NCBI RefSeq assembly: GCF_013375035.1
Contig: NZ_CP056032.1
Coordinates: 2,894,001-2,958,000, forward strand
Direction of reading: 5' to 3'
Source of the DNA: Spirosoma sp. KUDC1026
Lineage (GTDB): Bacteria > Bacteroidota > Bacteroidia > Cytophagales > Spirosomataceae
Length of the DNA: 64,000 nt
How positions within the stretch are numbered: the first letter of the stretch is position 1; each line of letters starts with the position of its first letter. This document shows, in pieces, positions 46,341 through 56,066 of the stretch. The position numbers were made by a program, and so were the translations under genes. Below the pieces are notes generated by a model that was not told where the DNA came from, did no database searches, and saw only the letters and a program-made list of their open reading frames with translations.

Positions 46341-46955
46341 TTGAAAATAGGAACAATCATACTGGCAGCCGGCGACTCGTCGCGCATGGGTGGCCTGCCA
46401 AAACAACTTATTACGTATAAAGGACAATCGCTGATTCAGCGGACTACCGAAAGTGCCCTTGCCTTGCAGCGTGGGCCGGTAGTGGTCGTACTGGGTGCGA
46501 ACCGCGAATCCGTTATAACTGAACTGGAAGGATTACCCATTACGCTGGTCGATAACCCGAGCTGGCCAACGGGACAGGCTTCATCGCTGAAAACAGGGCT
46601 GGCTGGGCTATATCTGACCCACAAAGACATTGACGCTGTATTAATTCTGCATATCGATCAGCCCATGGTATCACTGGGGCTGCTGCTACATATGCTGGAA
46701 ACCTACAAAGAGGATGGTAAACCCATAGTGGCCTGCCGCTATGATACCCAACTGAGTGTACCAGCGCTGTTCAGCCGCGATTATATCGCCGAGCTGCTGC
46801 AGCTGGAAGGTGACAAAGGGGTGAAATGGGTGATTGCCCGCCATCGGAATGACCGCGCAGAGGTGCCGTTCGAAGCCGGTTCCATCGACTTGAACTCCCG
46901 ACGCGACCTTGAGCAATTCTCACTGGCTCAATCAACCGATCATGCACAAACTTGA
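46341..46955 (+). CDS. MobA/MocA-like nucleotidyltransferase
   Basis: A 204-residue protein of the MobA-like NTP transferase group. The nucleotide-binding start KIGTIILAAGDSSRMGGLPKQ is followed by LILHIDQPMVS, where the Asp should hold the metal. Relatives add CMP or GMP to molybdopterin (MocA/MobA) or other phospho-substrates; the exact substrate is not certain. The best start is a TTG at 46341, because the conserved strand begins right there and no ATG precedes it. The DinB-like gene overlaps its end by 14 bp. Confidence 0.85.
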   Translation: MKIGTIILAAGDSSRMGGLPKQLITYKGQSLIQRTTESALALQRGPVVVVLGANRESVITELEGLPITLVDNPSWPTGQASSLKTGLAGLYLTHKDIDAVLILHIDQPMVSLGLLLHMLETYKEDGKPIVACRYDTQLSVPALFSRDYIAELLQLEGDKGVKWVIARHRNDRAEVPFEAGSIDLNSRRDLEQFSLAQSTDHAQT

Positions 46956-47517
46956 GACCGCCCGGCAACTCCAAAGCCGTCTTGACCGTATTCTGGATAC
47001 CGTAACGCGGGAGTTCAGCCCATTATCGGCCGGACAGCTGCGTTTTAAACTGGCACCGGATCGCTGGAGCATTCTGGAATGTCTGCAGCACCTGAACCTG
47101 GCCGAGCGGTTCTACATCCGGAACATTCAGCATAAAGTTGATCGGCTTGGGCTGGTGCAGACAAGCCCAACCGACCAGACCTTTGTATCGAGCTGGGTTG
47201 GGAAAGCCATGCGCTACATGGTCGATCCGCAGACAAAAATGAAAGTACCGACACCGGGTATTCTCCGGCCGCGCCGGGTTAGTGAACTGGATGCAACGGA
47301 CGTATTGAATCAGTTTATTGAGCTGCAAACCCTGCTGCGCGACCTGCTCAACAAGGCTATTTACCTCGACTGGAACCAGGAGTCGCTAAGTACCTTATTT
47401 GGTAACTGGCTGACCATCCGGTTGGGCGATGCTATCCTGATGCTGGTGGCGCATACGGAGCGGCATATCAATCAGGCGATGCGCGTAAAGGCTGAAATGA
47501 GTAACTTTGTCGCTTAG
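46942..47517 (+). CDS. DinB-like four-helix metal-binding protein
   Basis: A 191-residue DinB/YfiT-family protein. The bundle carries a His in WSILECLQHLNLAE and a late pair in LVAHTERHINQAM, forming the usual metal-binding His triad. Family members use metal for thiol (bacillithiol-type) transfer or have unknown roles. ATG at 46942 (MHKLETARQL) overlaps the nucleotidyltransferase gene by 14 bp, so expression is likely coupled. Confidence 0.82.
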   Translation: MHKLETARQLQSRLDRILDTVTREFSPLSAGQLRFKLAPDRWSILECLQHLNLAERFYIRNIQHKVDRLGLVQTSPTDQTFVSSWVGKAMRYMVDPQTKMKVPTPGILRPRRVSELDATDVLNQFIELQTLLRDLLNKAIYLDWNQESLSTLFGNWLTIRLGDAILMLVAHTERHINQAMRVKAEMSNFVA

Positions 47518-47626
47518 CTCAAGTAGACTTACTGCCCAAACGACGCTGGAATACCCTTATTTTTTGGGTGACTAATTACCCGAAACGCCGTTTAAAAAGA
47601 GGGAGCACACGGTCGCCACTTATCCA

Positions 47627-49948
47627 ATGAAGCATTATTTAGAAAATAATCCCTGGCGTATTGTCGAGAACGGCTTTCACCGGGAATACAACGAAATCAC
47701 CGAAAGCCTGATGTCGCTCGGGAACGGTCGAATGGGTCAGCGGGGAAACTTCGAAGAGAAATTTACCGGCAAGACCCTGCAGGGAAATTACGTGGCCGGG
47801 GTATATTATCCAGACAAAACCCGCGTCGGCTGGTGGAAAAACGGTTATCCGGAGTATTTCGCGAAGGTATTGAATGCCGCCAACTGGATTGGTATCGACA
47901 TCGACATCGAGTACGAATCGCTGGATCTGAATCACTGCGACGTGCGTGATTTCCACCGGGAGCTTAATATGGAGGAAGGCTACCTCGAACGCTCGTTCGT
48001 GGCCGTTCTGAAAAGCGGGAAAGAGCTTCGGGTAAATGCCAAGCGGTTCTGCTCTATCGTGGACGACGAAGCGGGAGCGATCCGGTACGCCATTACGCCC
48101 CTCAACTTCGACGCGAAGATTACCATCACGCCTTACCTCGATGGCGCCATCCGGAACCGCGACGCCAACTACGACGAAACGTTCTGGGACGAGGTGCGGA
48201 AAGAAACGGCTTACGGCGAAGCCTACATCGAAATGCGGACCCGGAAAACCGGTTTCCATGTTGCGACGGGCATGTGCGTTGCCATCGAGCAGGACGGGCA
48301 GCGGGTCGATTACCAATCGCAGCCTATCAAATACGAAAAATACGTTGCTAACCGAATCAGCCTGGATTGTCGGCAGGGACAGGAAACCGCTATTTTCAAG
48401 TACGCGGTAAATCTGTCGTCGCTGAACTACGATCCTGATACAATCATTCAGGACGCGCACAAATATATTCAGCGGATCACCCGCAAGGGGTTCGATAAGA
48501 TGCTGTTTGAGCAGAAGCAGGCCTGGGTGGATAAATGGAAAACCAACGACATCGTCATCGACGGCGACGTTGAAGCGCAGCAGGGCATTCGGTTCAATAT
48601 CTTCCAACTGAACCAGACCTATACCGGCGAAGACGAGCGGCTGAACATTGGGCCCAAAGGGTTTACCGGCGAAAAATACGGCGGTTCGACCTACTGGGAT
48701 ACCGAAGCGTACTGCCTGCCATTCTACCTGGCTACTGCCGACCAGAAAGTGGCGAAAAACCTGTTGGTGTACCGCTACAAACAACTCGGCAAAGCCATCG
48801 AAAACGCCCAGAAACTCGGCTTCACGAACGGAGCGGCTCTCTACCCGATGGTGACGATGAACGGCGAAGAGTGCCATAACGAGTGGGAAATCACCTTTGA
48901 AGAAATTCACCGGAACGGTGCCATCGCCTACGCCATTTACGACTACGTTCGTTACACCGGCGACGAGCAGTATCTGGTCGAGTATGGTCTGGAAGTGCTG
49001 CTGGCGATCAGCCGTTTCTGGAGCCAGCGCGTAAACTGGTCGAAGGAGAAACAACAGTACGTCATGCTGGGCGTTACCGGCCCGAACGAGTACGAGAACA
49101 ACGTTAACAACAACTGGTACACCAATTACATTGCGGCCTGGACCCTGCGCTACACGCTTGAAGCCATCGATAAGGTGAAAGATCTAAATGCCGATCGCTA
49201 CATCGAACTGGTTGATCGGCTTCAGATTCGTCCGGACGAGCTGACGCTGGCCGAGCAGATTATTGAGAAAATCCACTTGCCGTACGACGAGGATAAAGCC
49301 GTTTTCCTGCAACAGGAAGGCTTCCTGGATAAAGACCTGATGCCCGTCTGGGACATTCCGGAAGGGCAGCGGCCCATCAACCAGAACTGGTCGTGGGACC
49401 GGATTCTGCGGTCGTGCTTCATCAAACAGGCCGACGTACTGCAGGGATTATATTTCTTCGAGGACGAGTTCGATACCGACACGCTCCGGCGCAATTTCGA
49501 TTTCTACGAGCCCATGACGGTGCATGAGTCGTCGCTGTCGCCCTGCGTGCACAGCATTCAGGCGTCGAAGCTGGGTATGAAAGAAAAAGCGTATGAGATG
49601 TACCTGCGCACGGCCCGGCTCGACCTGGACGATTACAACAACGATACTGAAGACGGCTGCCACATTACGTCGATGGCCGGTACCTGGCTGGCGGTGGTGA
49701 AAGGCTTTGGGGGTATGCGCGTTGAAAAAAACCAACTCGTTCTCAACCCCTACTGCCCCGAGCACTGGCAGGCGCTGTCGTTCAAGATTCGGTTCCGGGG
49801 GGCCATGCTGCAGGTAACCACCACGCAGCAGGACGTAACGGTAGCCAACGCATCGGCTACGCCCATTACGCTGCTGGTACACGGACAGTCGGTGACGGTA
49901 GCCGGTAACAGCCAGCAGACCATTGCGGCTGTAGCCCAGTCGGTCTAA
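47627..49948 (+). CDS. Glycoside hydrolase family 65 (maltose phosphorylase-like)
   Basis: A 773-residue cytoplasmic enzyme without a signal peptide. The N-terminal beta-sandwich contains the MSLGNGRMGQRGNFEE motif. The (alpha/alpha)6 catalytic barrel carries KYGGSTYWDTEAYC, NGEECHNEWEITFEE and the general-acid Glu in VTGPNEYENNVNNNW. The sequence HNEWEITFEEIHRNGA and overall length match maltose phosphorylases, which split maltose with phosphate to beta-glucose 1-phosphate and glucose. Other GH65 specificities (trehalose, kojibiose, nigerose) cannot be ruled out. A beta-phosphoglucomutase gene, the usual partner, is not adjacent. Confidence 0.92.
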   Translation: MKHYLENNPWRIVENGFHREYNEITESLMSLGNGRMGQRGNFEEKFTGKTLQGNYVAGVYYPDKTRVGWWKNGYPEYFAKVLNAANWIGIDIDIEYESLDLNHCDVRDFHRELNMEEGYLERSFVAVLKSGKELRVNAKRFCSIVDDEAGAIRYAITPLNFDAKITITPYLDGAIRNRDANYDETFWDEVRKETAYGEAYIEMRTRKTGFHVATGMCVAIEQDGQRVDYQSQPIKYEKYVANRISLDCRQGQETAIFKYAVNLSSLNYDPDTIIQDAHKYIQRITRKGFDKMLFEQKQAWVDKWKTNDIVIDGDVEAQQGIRFNIFQLNQTYTGEDERLNIGPKGFTGEKYGGSTYWDTEAYCLPFYLATADQKVAKNLLVYRYKQLGKAIENAQKLGFTNGAALYPMVTMNGEECHNEWEITFEEIHRNGAIAYAIYDYVRYTGDEQYLVEYGLEVLLAISRFWSQRVNWSKEKQQYVMLGVTGPNEYENNVNNNWYTNYIAAWTLRYTLEAIDKVKDLNADRYIELVDRLQIRPDELTLAEQIIEKIHLPYDEDKAVFLQQEGFLDKDLMPVWDIPEGQRPINQNWSWDRILRSCFIKQADVLQGLYFFEDEFDTDTLRRNFDFYEPMTVHESSLSPCVHSIQASKLGMKEKAYEMYLRTARLDLDDYNNDTEDGCHITSMAGTWLAVVKGFGGMRVEKNQLVLNPYCPEHWQALSFKIRFRGAMLQVTTTQQDVTVANASATPITLLVHGQSVTVAGNSQQTIAAVAQSV

Positions 49949-49980
49949 GCCGACCAACCTTGTTTTATTCTATTGAAGAA

Positions 49981-50023
49981 CAACGGGTGCAGAACGTCAG
50001 AGGACTGCACCCGTTGTCGTTTT
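49981..50023 (+). terminator. Terminator after the GH65 gene
   Basis: A 12-bp stem (49981-49992 with 50004-50015) followed by TCGTTTT. It precludes an upstream start of the methyltransferase frame. Confidence 0.8.
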
Positions 50024-50035
50024 CAGGCTTACCGC

Positions 50036-50716
50036 ATGGGTTTTTTACGTTCTGTGGGCGGGAATTTTGATGGGGTGGCCCCCCTGTACGACGCGTTATC
50101 GTTTCTGGTGTTTGGCCGGCAATTGGAGCAGGCGCAGACTGCTTTTTTGCAACCGAACGCCCGGCTGTCAATTCCAAAAGGCGCATCGGTGTTAGTAGTG
50201 GGGGGCGGTACAGGCAAGATTCTACAACCACTCCTGCAAAACTGCCAGCCCGACCGGGTAGTGTACCTCGACAAGTCGGCCCGGATGCTGGCCCGAGCCA
50301 GTCAACGTATGGCCGAGACGCCCCTAACAGGCACTGTTGAGTTCCGGTTGGGCGACGAAACGGCGCTTCGATCCAGTGAGCGTTTTGACGTACTGATTAC
50401 CCCCTATTTGCTGGACTTATTCACCGAAACCACACTGGCTACGCAGCTGCTGCCGAAATTAGGCAGTGTACTGGCTGAAGGCGGCTATTGGTTGGTGACC
50501 GATTTTGTCCGGACGGGTATCTGGTGGCACGAAGCACTGATCTGGTCAATGATTCGTTTTTTTCGATTCACGGCTGGTATTGAAACCCGCCAACTGGCCG
50601 ACTGGCAAAAATTAATGCCAGCAGCCGGGCTGCGCCTGAAGGCGTTCCAGTCCCGGATGGATGGCCTGATATCAGCCGAACTATACCGGAAATCGTCAAT
50701 AAAAAAGGCTGCCTGA
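50036..50716 (+). CDS. Class I SAM-dependent methyltransferase
   Basis: A 226-residue protein with the SAM-binding motif I VLVVGGGTGKILQPLL. The acidic loop VYLDKSARMLARA and the post-II motif RFDVLITPYLLDLF are present. It resembles ubiquinone/menaquinone-type (UbiE-like) and small-molecule methyltransferases, with VAPLYDALSFLVFG at the N-terminus. The substrate is unknown. ATG at 50036 is chosen because the longer frame crosses the terminator. Confidence 0.85.
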   Translation: MGFLRSVGGNFDGVAPLYDALSFLVFGRQLEQAQTAFLQPNARLSIPKGASVLVVGGGTGKILQPLLQNCQPDRVVYLDKSARMLARASQRMAETPLTGTVEFRLGDETALRSSERFDVLITPYLLDLFTETTLATQLLPKLGSVLAEGGYWLVTDFVRTGIWWHEALIWSMIRFFRFTAGIETRQLADWQKLMPAAGLRLKAFQSRMDGLISAELYRKSSIKKAA

Positions 50717-50738
50717 TGATAAATCAGGCAGCCTTTTT
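50702..50738. terminator. Bidirectional terminator overlapping the methyltransferase stop
   Basis: A perfect 15-bp stem (50702-50716 with 50724-50738) with five A and five T. The TGA at 50714-50716 lies at its edge. Shared with the convergent CHRD gene. Confidence 0.85.
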
Positions 50739-50757
50739 ACGTACAGGACGGACTTCG

Positions 50758-51243
50758 TTAGCGCACTGTCACGTTACCCCGAATAGCCCCGGATGGGTAG
50801 TTATTCGTATGAATGTTTGCGTAGTAAAAGCCCCGTTTCATGCTGTCTACACGAGCCGCGCTGAGAGCTGGCGTAGTGCCCGTGATAGGAGACGTTAACG
50901 TAGTAAATGGAATCTCGGGCGTTGGATTCACGCCATTCACACCAGCTGCATCGTTTGGAATAACGCGGTGCAGGTGAGCGCCGATGACCGTGGTTGAAGC
51001 CGGAAAACCGGAATACGTAACGGTATAGCTCAATACGCGGGTTGTCTCGTTTAGCGAACCCATGAACATTCCCGTCGCGGGTGAGGTCGTTGAGGTCGGT
51101 TTTTCATTGGCACCGTTCAGGGTGGCCGTGAACATGGTTGTCGAGGGCACCGTTGTTGGGTTTTCTTCGTCCCAGCAAGATGTCAGCGTAAGCCCAAAAA
51201 GGACGAGTACAAGTGCTGATAGAAATACGTTTTTCTTGATCAT
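50758..51243 (-). CDS. CHRD-domain lipoprotein
   Basis: A 161-residue protein with a lipoprotein signal (MIKKNVFLSALVLVLFGLTL before the TSC lipobox). The CHRD domain follows, with TATLNGANEKPT, TVTYSGFP, GAHLHR and a last FYYANIHTNNYPSGAIRGNV. CHRD domains occur in surface proteins of many phyla but have no defined enzyme activity. It should be anchored in the outer or cytoplasmic membrane. Confidence 0.85.
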   Translation of the reverse strand: MIKKNVFLSALVLVLFGLTLTSCWDEENPTTVPSTTMFTATLNGANEKPTSTTSPATGMFMGSLNETTRVLSYTVTYSGFPASTTVIGAHLHRVIPNDAAGVNGVNPTPEIPFTTLTSPITGTTPALSAARVDSMKRGFYYANIHTNNYPSGAIRGNVTVR

Positions 51244-51534
51244 GGTTTGTGTTTGGTGTTAGCTTTCTCTCAGGTGACGAGATCTAATCGCTAAAGTTGC
51301 TTAAACGGTAAGCTATTTCCAGCTCTTTTTGTTAAAAAAGGGTACAAAATTAGATTGAATGGTTCTGAATAAGGCTCTGTCGTCCGTCCGTTCGCCGGAT
51401 TATTTTCAAAAAGAGGAGAATCTTCTAATTTTGAGCAGCTATCCGGAATCCATTTTGGGTTTCCAATAGTTGTCTAAGTAGGAACAGATCCAGGTAGGAT
51501 CCCTAATGTAAAGAACCGTTATCTCGATTTTATT
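51244..51534. other. Intergenic region between the CHRD and aconitase genes
   Basis: Divergent spacer of 291 bp. It holds the aconitase -7 candidate (51426-51433) and nothing else that I recognise. Confidence 0.5.
51426..51433 (+). promoter_or_regulatory. Putative -7 element of the aconitase gene
   Basis: TAATTTTG, 101 bp before the ATG at 51535, leaving a leader of about 95 nt. No clear -33 box. Confidence 0.4.
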
Positions 51535-53802
51535 ATGGCTTTTGATGTCGATATGATTCAGCGCGTATATGCCACTATGGGCGAACGCGTCGAAGCAGCC
51601 CGTCAGGTCGTGGGAAAACCGCTCACCCTGTCGGAAAAAATTCTGTATAGTCACCTTTTTGCCGGTCTGCCAACCGAGGCATTCGAGCGGGGCAAAACGT
51701 ACGTCGATTTTGCACCCGACCGGGTAGCCATGCAGGATGCAACGGCACAAATGGCTTTGTTACAGTTTATGCAGGCTGGGCGGCCCCAGGTTGCTGTTCC
51801 GTCGACGGTTCACTGCGATCACCTGATCCAGGCCGAAGTGGGTGCCGAAACGGACCTGACCGCAGCCAAAAACAAAAATAAAGAGGTGTACGACTTCCTG
51901 TCGTCGATCTCGGATAAATACGGTATCGGTTTCTGGAAACCCGGCGCTGGCATCATTCACCAGGTTGTTATCGAAAACTACGCCTTCCCCGGCGGCATGA
52001 TGATCGGTACCGATTCGCACACGCCAAACGCGGGTGGATTGGGTATGATCGCAATCGGCGTTGGTGGGGCGGATGCCTGCGACGTAATGGCGGGGCTGGC
52101 CTGGGAGCTGAAAATGCCAAAACTGATCGGTGTGAAGCTGACAGGTAAACTCAGTGGCTGGGCATCGGCCAAAGACGTTATCCTGCGCGTAGCCGGTATC
52201 CTGACTGTAAAAGGTGGTACGGGCTGCATCGTCGAATATTTTGGCGAAGGAGCCGAAAGTCTGTCGGCAACGGGCAAAGGAACCATCTGTAACATGGGTG
52301 CCGAGATTGGAGCAACGACCTCGATTTTCGCATACGACGAGAAAATGGGCAACTACCTGCGGGCAACCAGCCGCGCCGAAATCGCTGACGCAGCCGAAGC
52401 TGTTAAAGCCAACCTACGCTCGGATGACGAAGTATATGCAGATCCCGCTACGTACTACGATCAACTGATTGAAATTAACCTGTCGGAACTGGAACCGCAC
52501 ATCAACGGTCCGTTCACGCCGGATCTGGCATGGCCGCTGTCGAATTTTGCCAAAGCGATAAAAGAAAACAACTGGCCCGAAAAACTGGAAGTTGGTCTGA
52601 TCGGTTCCTGCACCAACTCCAGCTACGAAGACATGACCCGGTCGGCGTCGGTAGCGGCCCAGGCCACGGCAAAAAACCTGAAAGCAAAAGCCGAATTCAC
52701 CGTAACGCCGGGCTCGGAACTGGTTCGGTTCACGGCCGAGCGCGATGGTATCCTTGATACGTTCGAAGAAATTGGTGGTGTGGTTCTGGCCAACGCCTGT
52801 GGTCCCTGCATTGGGCAATGGGCGCGGCACATGGACGACCCAAGCCGGAAAAACTCGATCATTACGTCGTTCAACCGGAACTTTGCGAAACGGAATGATG
52901 GTAACGCCAGCACCCACGCGTTTGTAGCATCGCCCGAGATTGTAACGGCTTTCGCCATTGCCGGTGACCTGACGTTCAACCCAATGACCGATACGCTGAC
53001 CAACGAATCCGGTGAGCAGGTAATGCTCGACGAACCCGCTGGTATTGAGCAGCCCGTCAAAGGCTACGCCGTCGACGATGCCGGTTACCAGGCTCCTGCC
53101 GAAGATGGATCGGGTGTAGAAGTAATCGTTAGCCCGACGTCGGATCGTCTGCAGTTGCTGGCGCCGTTTGCCGCCTGGGAAGGTACCGATCTGACCGGTC
53201 TGAAACTGCTGATCAAAGCCAAAGGCAAATGCACAACCGACCACATCTCGATGGCTGGTCCGTGGCTGAAGTACCGTGGTCACCTCGACAATATTTCCAA
53301 CAACATGTTGATCGGTGCGGTGAACTACTTCAACGACAAAACCAACACGGTAAAAAACCAGTTGACGGGTGAGTACGGTGAAGTTCCGGCCGTACAGCGC
53401 GCTTATAAAGCGGCTGGTATCGGTTCGATCGCTGTAGGTGATGAAAACTACGGCGAAGGATCATCGCGGGAGCATGCAGCTATGGAGCCACGTTTCCTGG
53501 GTGTTCGTGCTATTCTGGTACGTTCATTCGCCCGGATCCACGAAACCAACCTGAAAAAACAGGGCATGCTGGCGCTGACGTTTGCCGACCCTGCCGACTA
53601 CGACAAGGTACAGGAAGACGACACGATTGCAATTAAAGGGCTCCAGGAGTTTGCTCCCGGAAAACCCCTGACCGTTGAACTGACGCACGCTGATGGTACG
53701 ACGGATGAGTTCTCCGTGAACCATACGTACAATGAAGGACAGATTGAGTGGTTCAAAGCCGGTGCTGCTCTGAACATCATCCGCATGAAACAGAACGCGT
53801 AA
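51535..53802 (+). CDS. Aconitate hydratase
   Basis: A 755-residue aconitase of the mitochondrial-type length. It isomerises citrate to isocitrate in the TCA cycle and glyoxylate shunt using a [4Fe-4S] cluster. Cluster ligands lie in [13 protein letters not shown] and [29 protein letters not shown] and the swivel-domain [17 protein letters not shown] are also typical. The cytosolic IRP-type enzymes are longer (about 890 residues). A terminator-like hairpin follows and then the convergent ScfR-like regulator gene, a likely regulatory neighbour. Confidence 0.95.
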   Translation: MAFDVDMIQRVYATMGERVEAARQVVGKPLTLSEKILYSHLFAGLPTEAFERGKTYVDFAPDRVAMQDATAQMALLQFMQAGRPQVAVPSTVHCDHLIQAEVGAETDLTAAKNKNKEVYDFLSSISDKYGIGFWKPGAGIIHQVVIENYAFPGGMMIGTDSHTPNAGGLGMIAIGVGGADACDVMAGLAWELKMPKLIGVKLTGKLSGWASAKDVILRVAGILTVKGGTGCIVEYFGEGAESLSATGKGTICNMGAEIGATTSIFAYDEKMGNYLRATSRAEIADAAEAVKANLRSDDEVYADPATYYDQLIEINLSELEPHINGPFTPDLAWPLSNFAKAIKENNWPEKLEVGLIGSCTNSSYEDMTRSASVAAQATAKNLKAKAEFTVTPGSELVRFTAERDGILDTFEEIGGVVLANACGPCIGQWARHMDDPSRKNSIITSFNRNFAKRNDGNASTHAFVASPEIVTAFAIAGDLTFNPMTDTLTNESGEQVMLDEPAGIEQPVKGYAVDDAGYQAPAEDGSGVEVIVSPTSDRLQLLAPFAAWEGTDLTGLKLLIKAKGKCTTDHISMAGPWLKYRGHLDNISNNMLIGAVNYFNDKTNTVKNQLTGEYGEVPAVQRAYKAAGIGSIAVGDENYGEGSSREHAAMEPRFLGVRAILVRSFARIHETNLKKQGMLALTFADPADYDKVQEDDTIAIKGLQEFAPGKPLTVELTHADGTTDEFSVNHTYNEGQIEWFKAGAALNIIRMKQNA

Positions 53803-53823
53803 GTTGTTCACTTCAGATATACA

Positions 53824-53858
53824 GAAGGGGGCTGTGCCAGTTTGGTACAGCCCCCTTC
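53824..53858. terminator. Terminator-like hairpin between aconitase and the ScfR-like regulator
   Basis: A perfect 12-bp stem (53824-53835 with 53847-53858) that is GC-rich, without a long T run. Confidence 0.6.
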
Positions 53859-53884
53859 CTGTGTTTACACTGTTCTATACATCG

Positions 53885-55381
53885 TTACCGAAATTTTTCC
53901 ATCGCCTGCTTCATGCTGGCAAACTGGCGCTTCTTCTGCAGCACGGTAGGAGCCGCTACCCGCTCGCGGCAGTCGAACAGAGAGCAGCGCTCGCAGGCGT
54001 CATTCACGACACGGAAAGGGGCACTGGCCGGATCTGTCTGCAGAAATTTCACTTTGCTTCGGAGTGTGTCGTTCATCGCAAAACACATCGACACGCTCAT
54101 GTTCTGTTGCGTTGCCGCCTGAAATGGATGAGCGACGGAGATAATCAGGTATTGTAAACCCGAGTCGGCATACTCAGATAGTTGCGCCCGGCAAAGGGTT
54201 TCGTTCTGCCCTTTGTTCTGCTGCAGGAACGATAATTCCTGCAAAATCGTCAAGGCAATCCACCGGCGGCAGAAGTGTTCATCGGCAATGCGACGCGGTC
54301 CCTGTTGCCGCGACAGGTGCATTTCTTTTGTGAGCTGAAACGTTGTCTGCCCGGCGGTGTGGTTAAACCGGTAGAAAAATAGCTGATCAATTCCGAAATG
54401 ACTTGGCAGAATGTTACTGAGCCGATAAAAGAAGCGCTCAGGGGTCGAGCCAAATTCGTGAATCAGGGCCAGAAAGCGGTCGTTGTCCCAACTTTCCTGC
54501 GCGAATAGCGCGGAGATCTTTTCGATAAGGGCGTCGCGTCGGATCAGAATGGCACCGGCGAAATAAGAAGCCTTGTAATTATTCAAAATCTGCTCGAACG
54601 ACTCGGCCTCCACCCACGAATAGGTATAAGGCCGGTTCTTGAGTGCCAGATACTGAAAGCCCACTTCCCGCGCCAGAATAAAAACGCGCTGTTCGGAAGA
54701 TAAGCCCGCGTTCAGGTACAACGTAGCACTCTCCGGCCGGTATACTGACCGGAGCGACATCAGATCCGGGTTAACGAGCGGGTCGAAATAGTCAATTTTT
54801 GTGCCATACTGTGTTTTTAACAGGTTGGCCAGCAACGTTTCATGCACCATTTGCCCCTGTCCGGCAAAGGACGCCAGAAAACGATCTGCGTCGGCTTCCA
54901 GCTCCGGGAAATGATTATCATGCATTTCCTGGTAAGAGCGTAACATAGTTTGGTAAAGCCGCTCAACGCTCATATTGTAGCTTAGCGCAATATCCATAAA
55001 CGTACGGATCATTGCACTGACTTTAGCGGGCGCTTCGGCCAATAATTCAAGGAGATCAGAGGGGTCGATCCCAAATAATTCCAGTGGAATCTCGGTCAGA
55101 AACTTCGACCGCAGAAGATCCGAAATTGGCTCCAGCTTTTTGCTCAACTTTAGCGATACCAGCGTATCGTAATCCACATTCATGGCTGTGGCGAGAGCCG
55201 AGATTTTATCGGCTTTGGGGTACTTTCGGCCTTTTTCTATTTCGGTGACGTACGAAACGGATAAACCTGCTTTGTTGGCTAATTCGCTGACAGACAATCC
55301 TTTGTCAAGGCGAAGCTGTCTCATTTTCAGGCCAAACAAAAGGCGGATATGATCAGCGGGAAGGCTTAGGGACGGGCTCAA
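53885..55381 (-). CDS. ScfR/RamB-like regulator (XRE domain, IrrE-like domain, DUF2083)
   Basis: A 498-residue transcription factor. The XRE helix-turn-helix (about 12-70, KGLSVSELANKAGLSVSYVTEIEKG) is followed by an IrrE/DUF955-like central domain. Its usual metalloprotease motif HExxH is degenerate (ILAREVGFQ), so it probably is not proteolytic. A C-terminal DUF2083-type domain ends with clustered Cys (NDACERCSLFDCRER). Characterised relatives (RamB, PrpR/MccR, ScfR) sense acetyl- or propionyl-CoA and control acetate, glyoxylate and methylcitrate genes. It converges on the aconitase gene, which fits such control; a direct effect is inference. Confidence 0.85.
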   Translation of the reverse strand: MSPSLSLPADHIRLLFGLKMRQLRLDKGLSVSELANKAGLSVSYVTEIEKGRKYPKADKISALATAMNVDYDTLVSLKLSKKLEPISDLLRSKFLTEIPLELFGIDPSDLLELLAEAPAKVSAMIRTFMDIALSYNMSVERLYQTMLRSYQEMHDNHFPELEADADRFLASFAGQGQMVHETLLANLLKTQYGTKIDYFDPLVNPDLMSLRSVYRPESATLYLNAGLSSEQRVFILAREVGFQYLALKNRPYTYSWVEAESFEQILNNYKASYFAGAILIRRDALIEKISALFAQESWDNDRFLALIHEFGSTPERFFYRLSNILPSHFGIDQLFFYRFNHTAGQTTFQLTKEMHLSRQQGPRRIADEHFCRRWIALTILQELSFLQQNKGQNETLCRAQLSEYADSGLQYLIISVAHPFQAATQQNMSVSMCFAMNDTLRSKVKFLQTDPASAPFRVVNDACERCSLFDCRERVAAPTVLQKKRQFASMKQAMEKFR

Positions 55382-56066
55382 TACGTAACAAATAAAAAAA
55401 GATGATTGCGTACATCAACCAACGTTTTGCGGCTGGTAGATGATTGATACAGTAAAAATACGAAACAACCCGCAACCATCCCGTTCGGGGCAGACAATAC
55501 AGGCAGGAAGTTGCCGAAAGCACTTTAAACTAATACAAAAGCCTGAGGAGCGATAACTATTTATTCCATTTGCCTACGGCTGCTTTGAATTAGACAAATC
55601 CAAGAAAGACGATTTAGAAAAGAATCAGTACCGAAAAAAAAACAGTGATTTTAATTAACCTAGAGGCAACCATTTATCCCGTTTGGGCAAAAAATGAAGC
55701 CTTTACTACCCAAATTATTAATTTAAGTATATAATTAAATAGTAAATTTAAAAGTTATTGTATAATTAATTCGAGTTAATTTATTTTTAATGTTGTCTTT
55801 TATATGGTATATATAATTGATTACGATGAAATAATTTTTTCTATAGATAAATTATATACTTGCAATAAAATACTGTTAATCAATACGTTGTGAGGATGAT
55901 GCGCTGGACTGAGATTAAAATTAAATCAACGTGCCGGAGTAATCGGGCACCAAGCGCAAAAACGATGCCACTACTTTTTTTCAAAAGCTAAGAGTAACCG
56001 ATTGATTATCGAGTAGTCTAAAATTTAGATTGATGCTAGTTAGGAGATTATTAAACGCTTTATAGA
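55382..56066. other. AT-rich promoter region before the exopolysaccharide locus
   Basis: 685 bp with no recognised gene. The part 55700-55880 is extremely AT-rich, with runs of A and T and a near-consensus TATACTTG at about 55854-55861. It separates the ScfR-like gene from the receiver gene and probably drives the exopolysaccharide operon. AT-rich tracts of this kind can bend DNA or bind nucleoid proteins. Confidence 0.5.

Noticed and set aside
47639-49054. 471-codon minus-strand open frame
   Set aside because: It is antisense to the well-supported GH65 gene, and its translation shows no family motif. Long shadow frames are expected in GC-rich codon usage.
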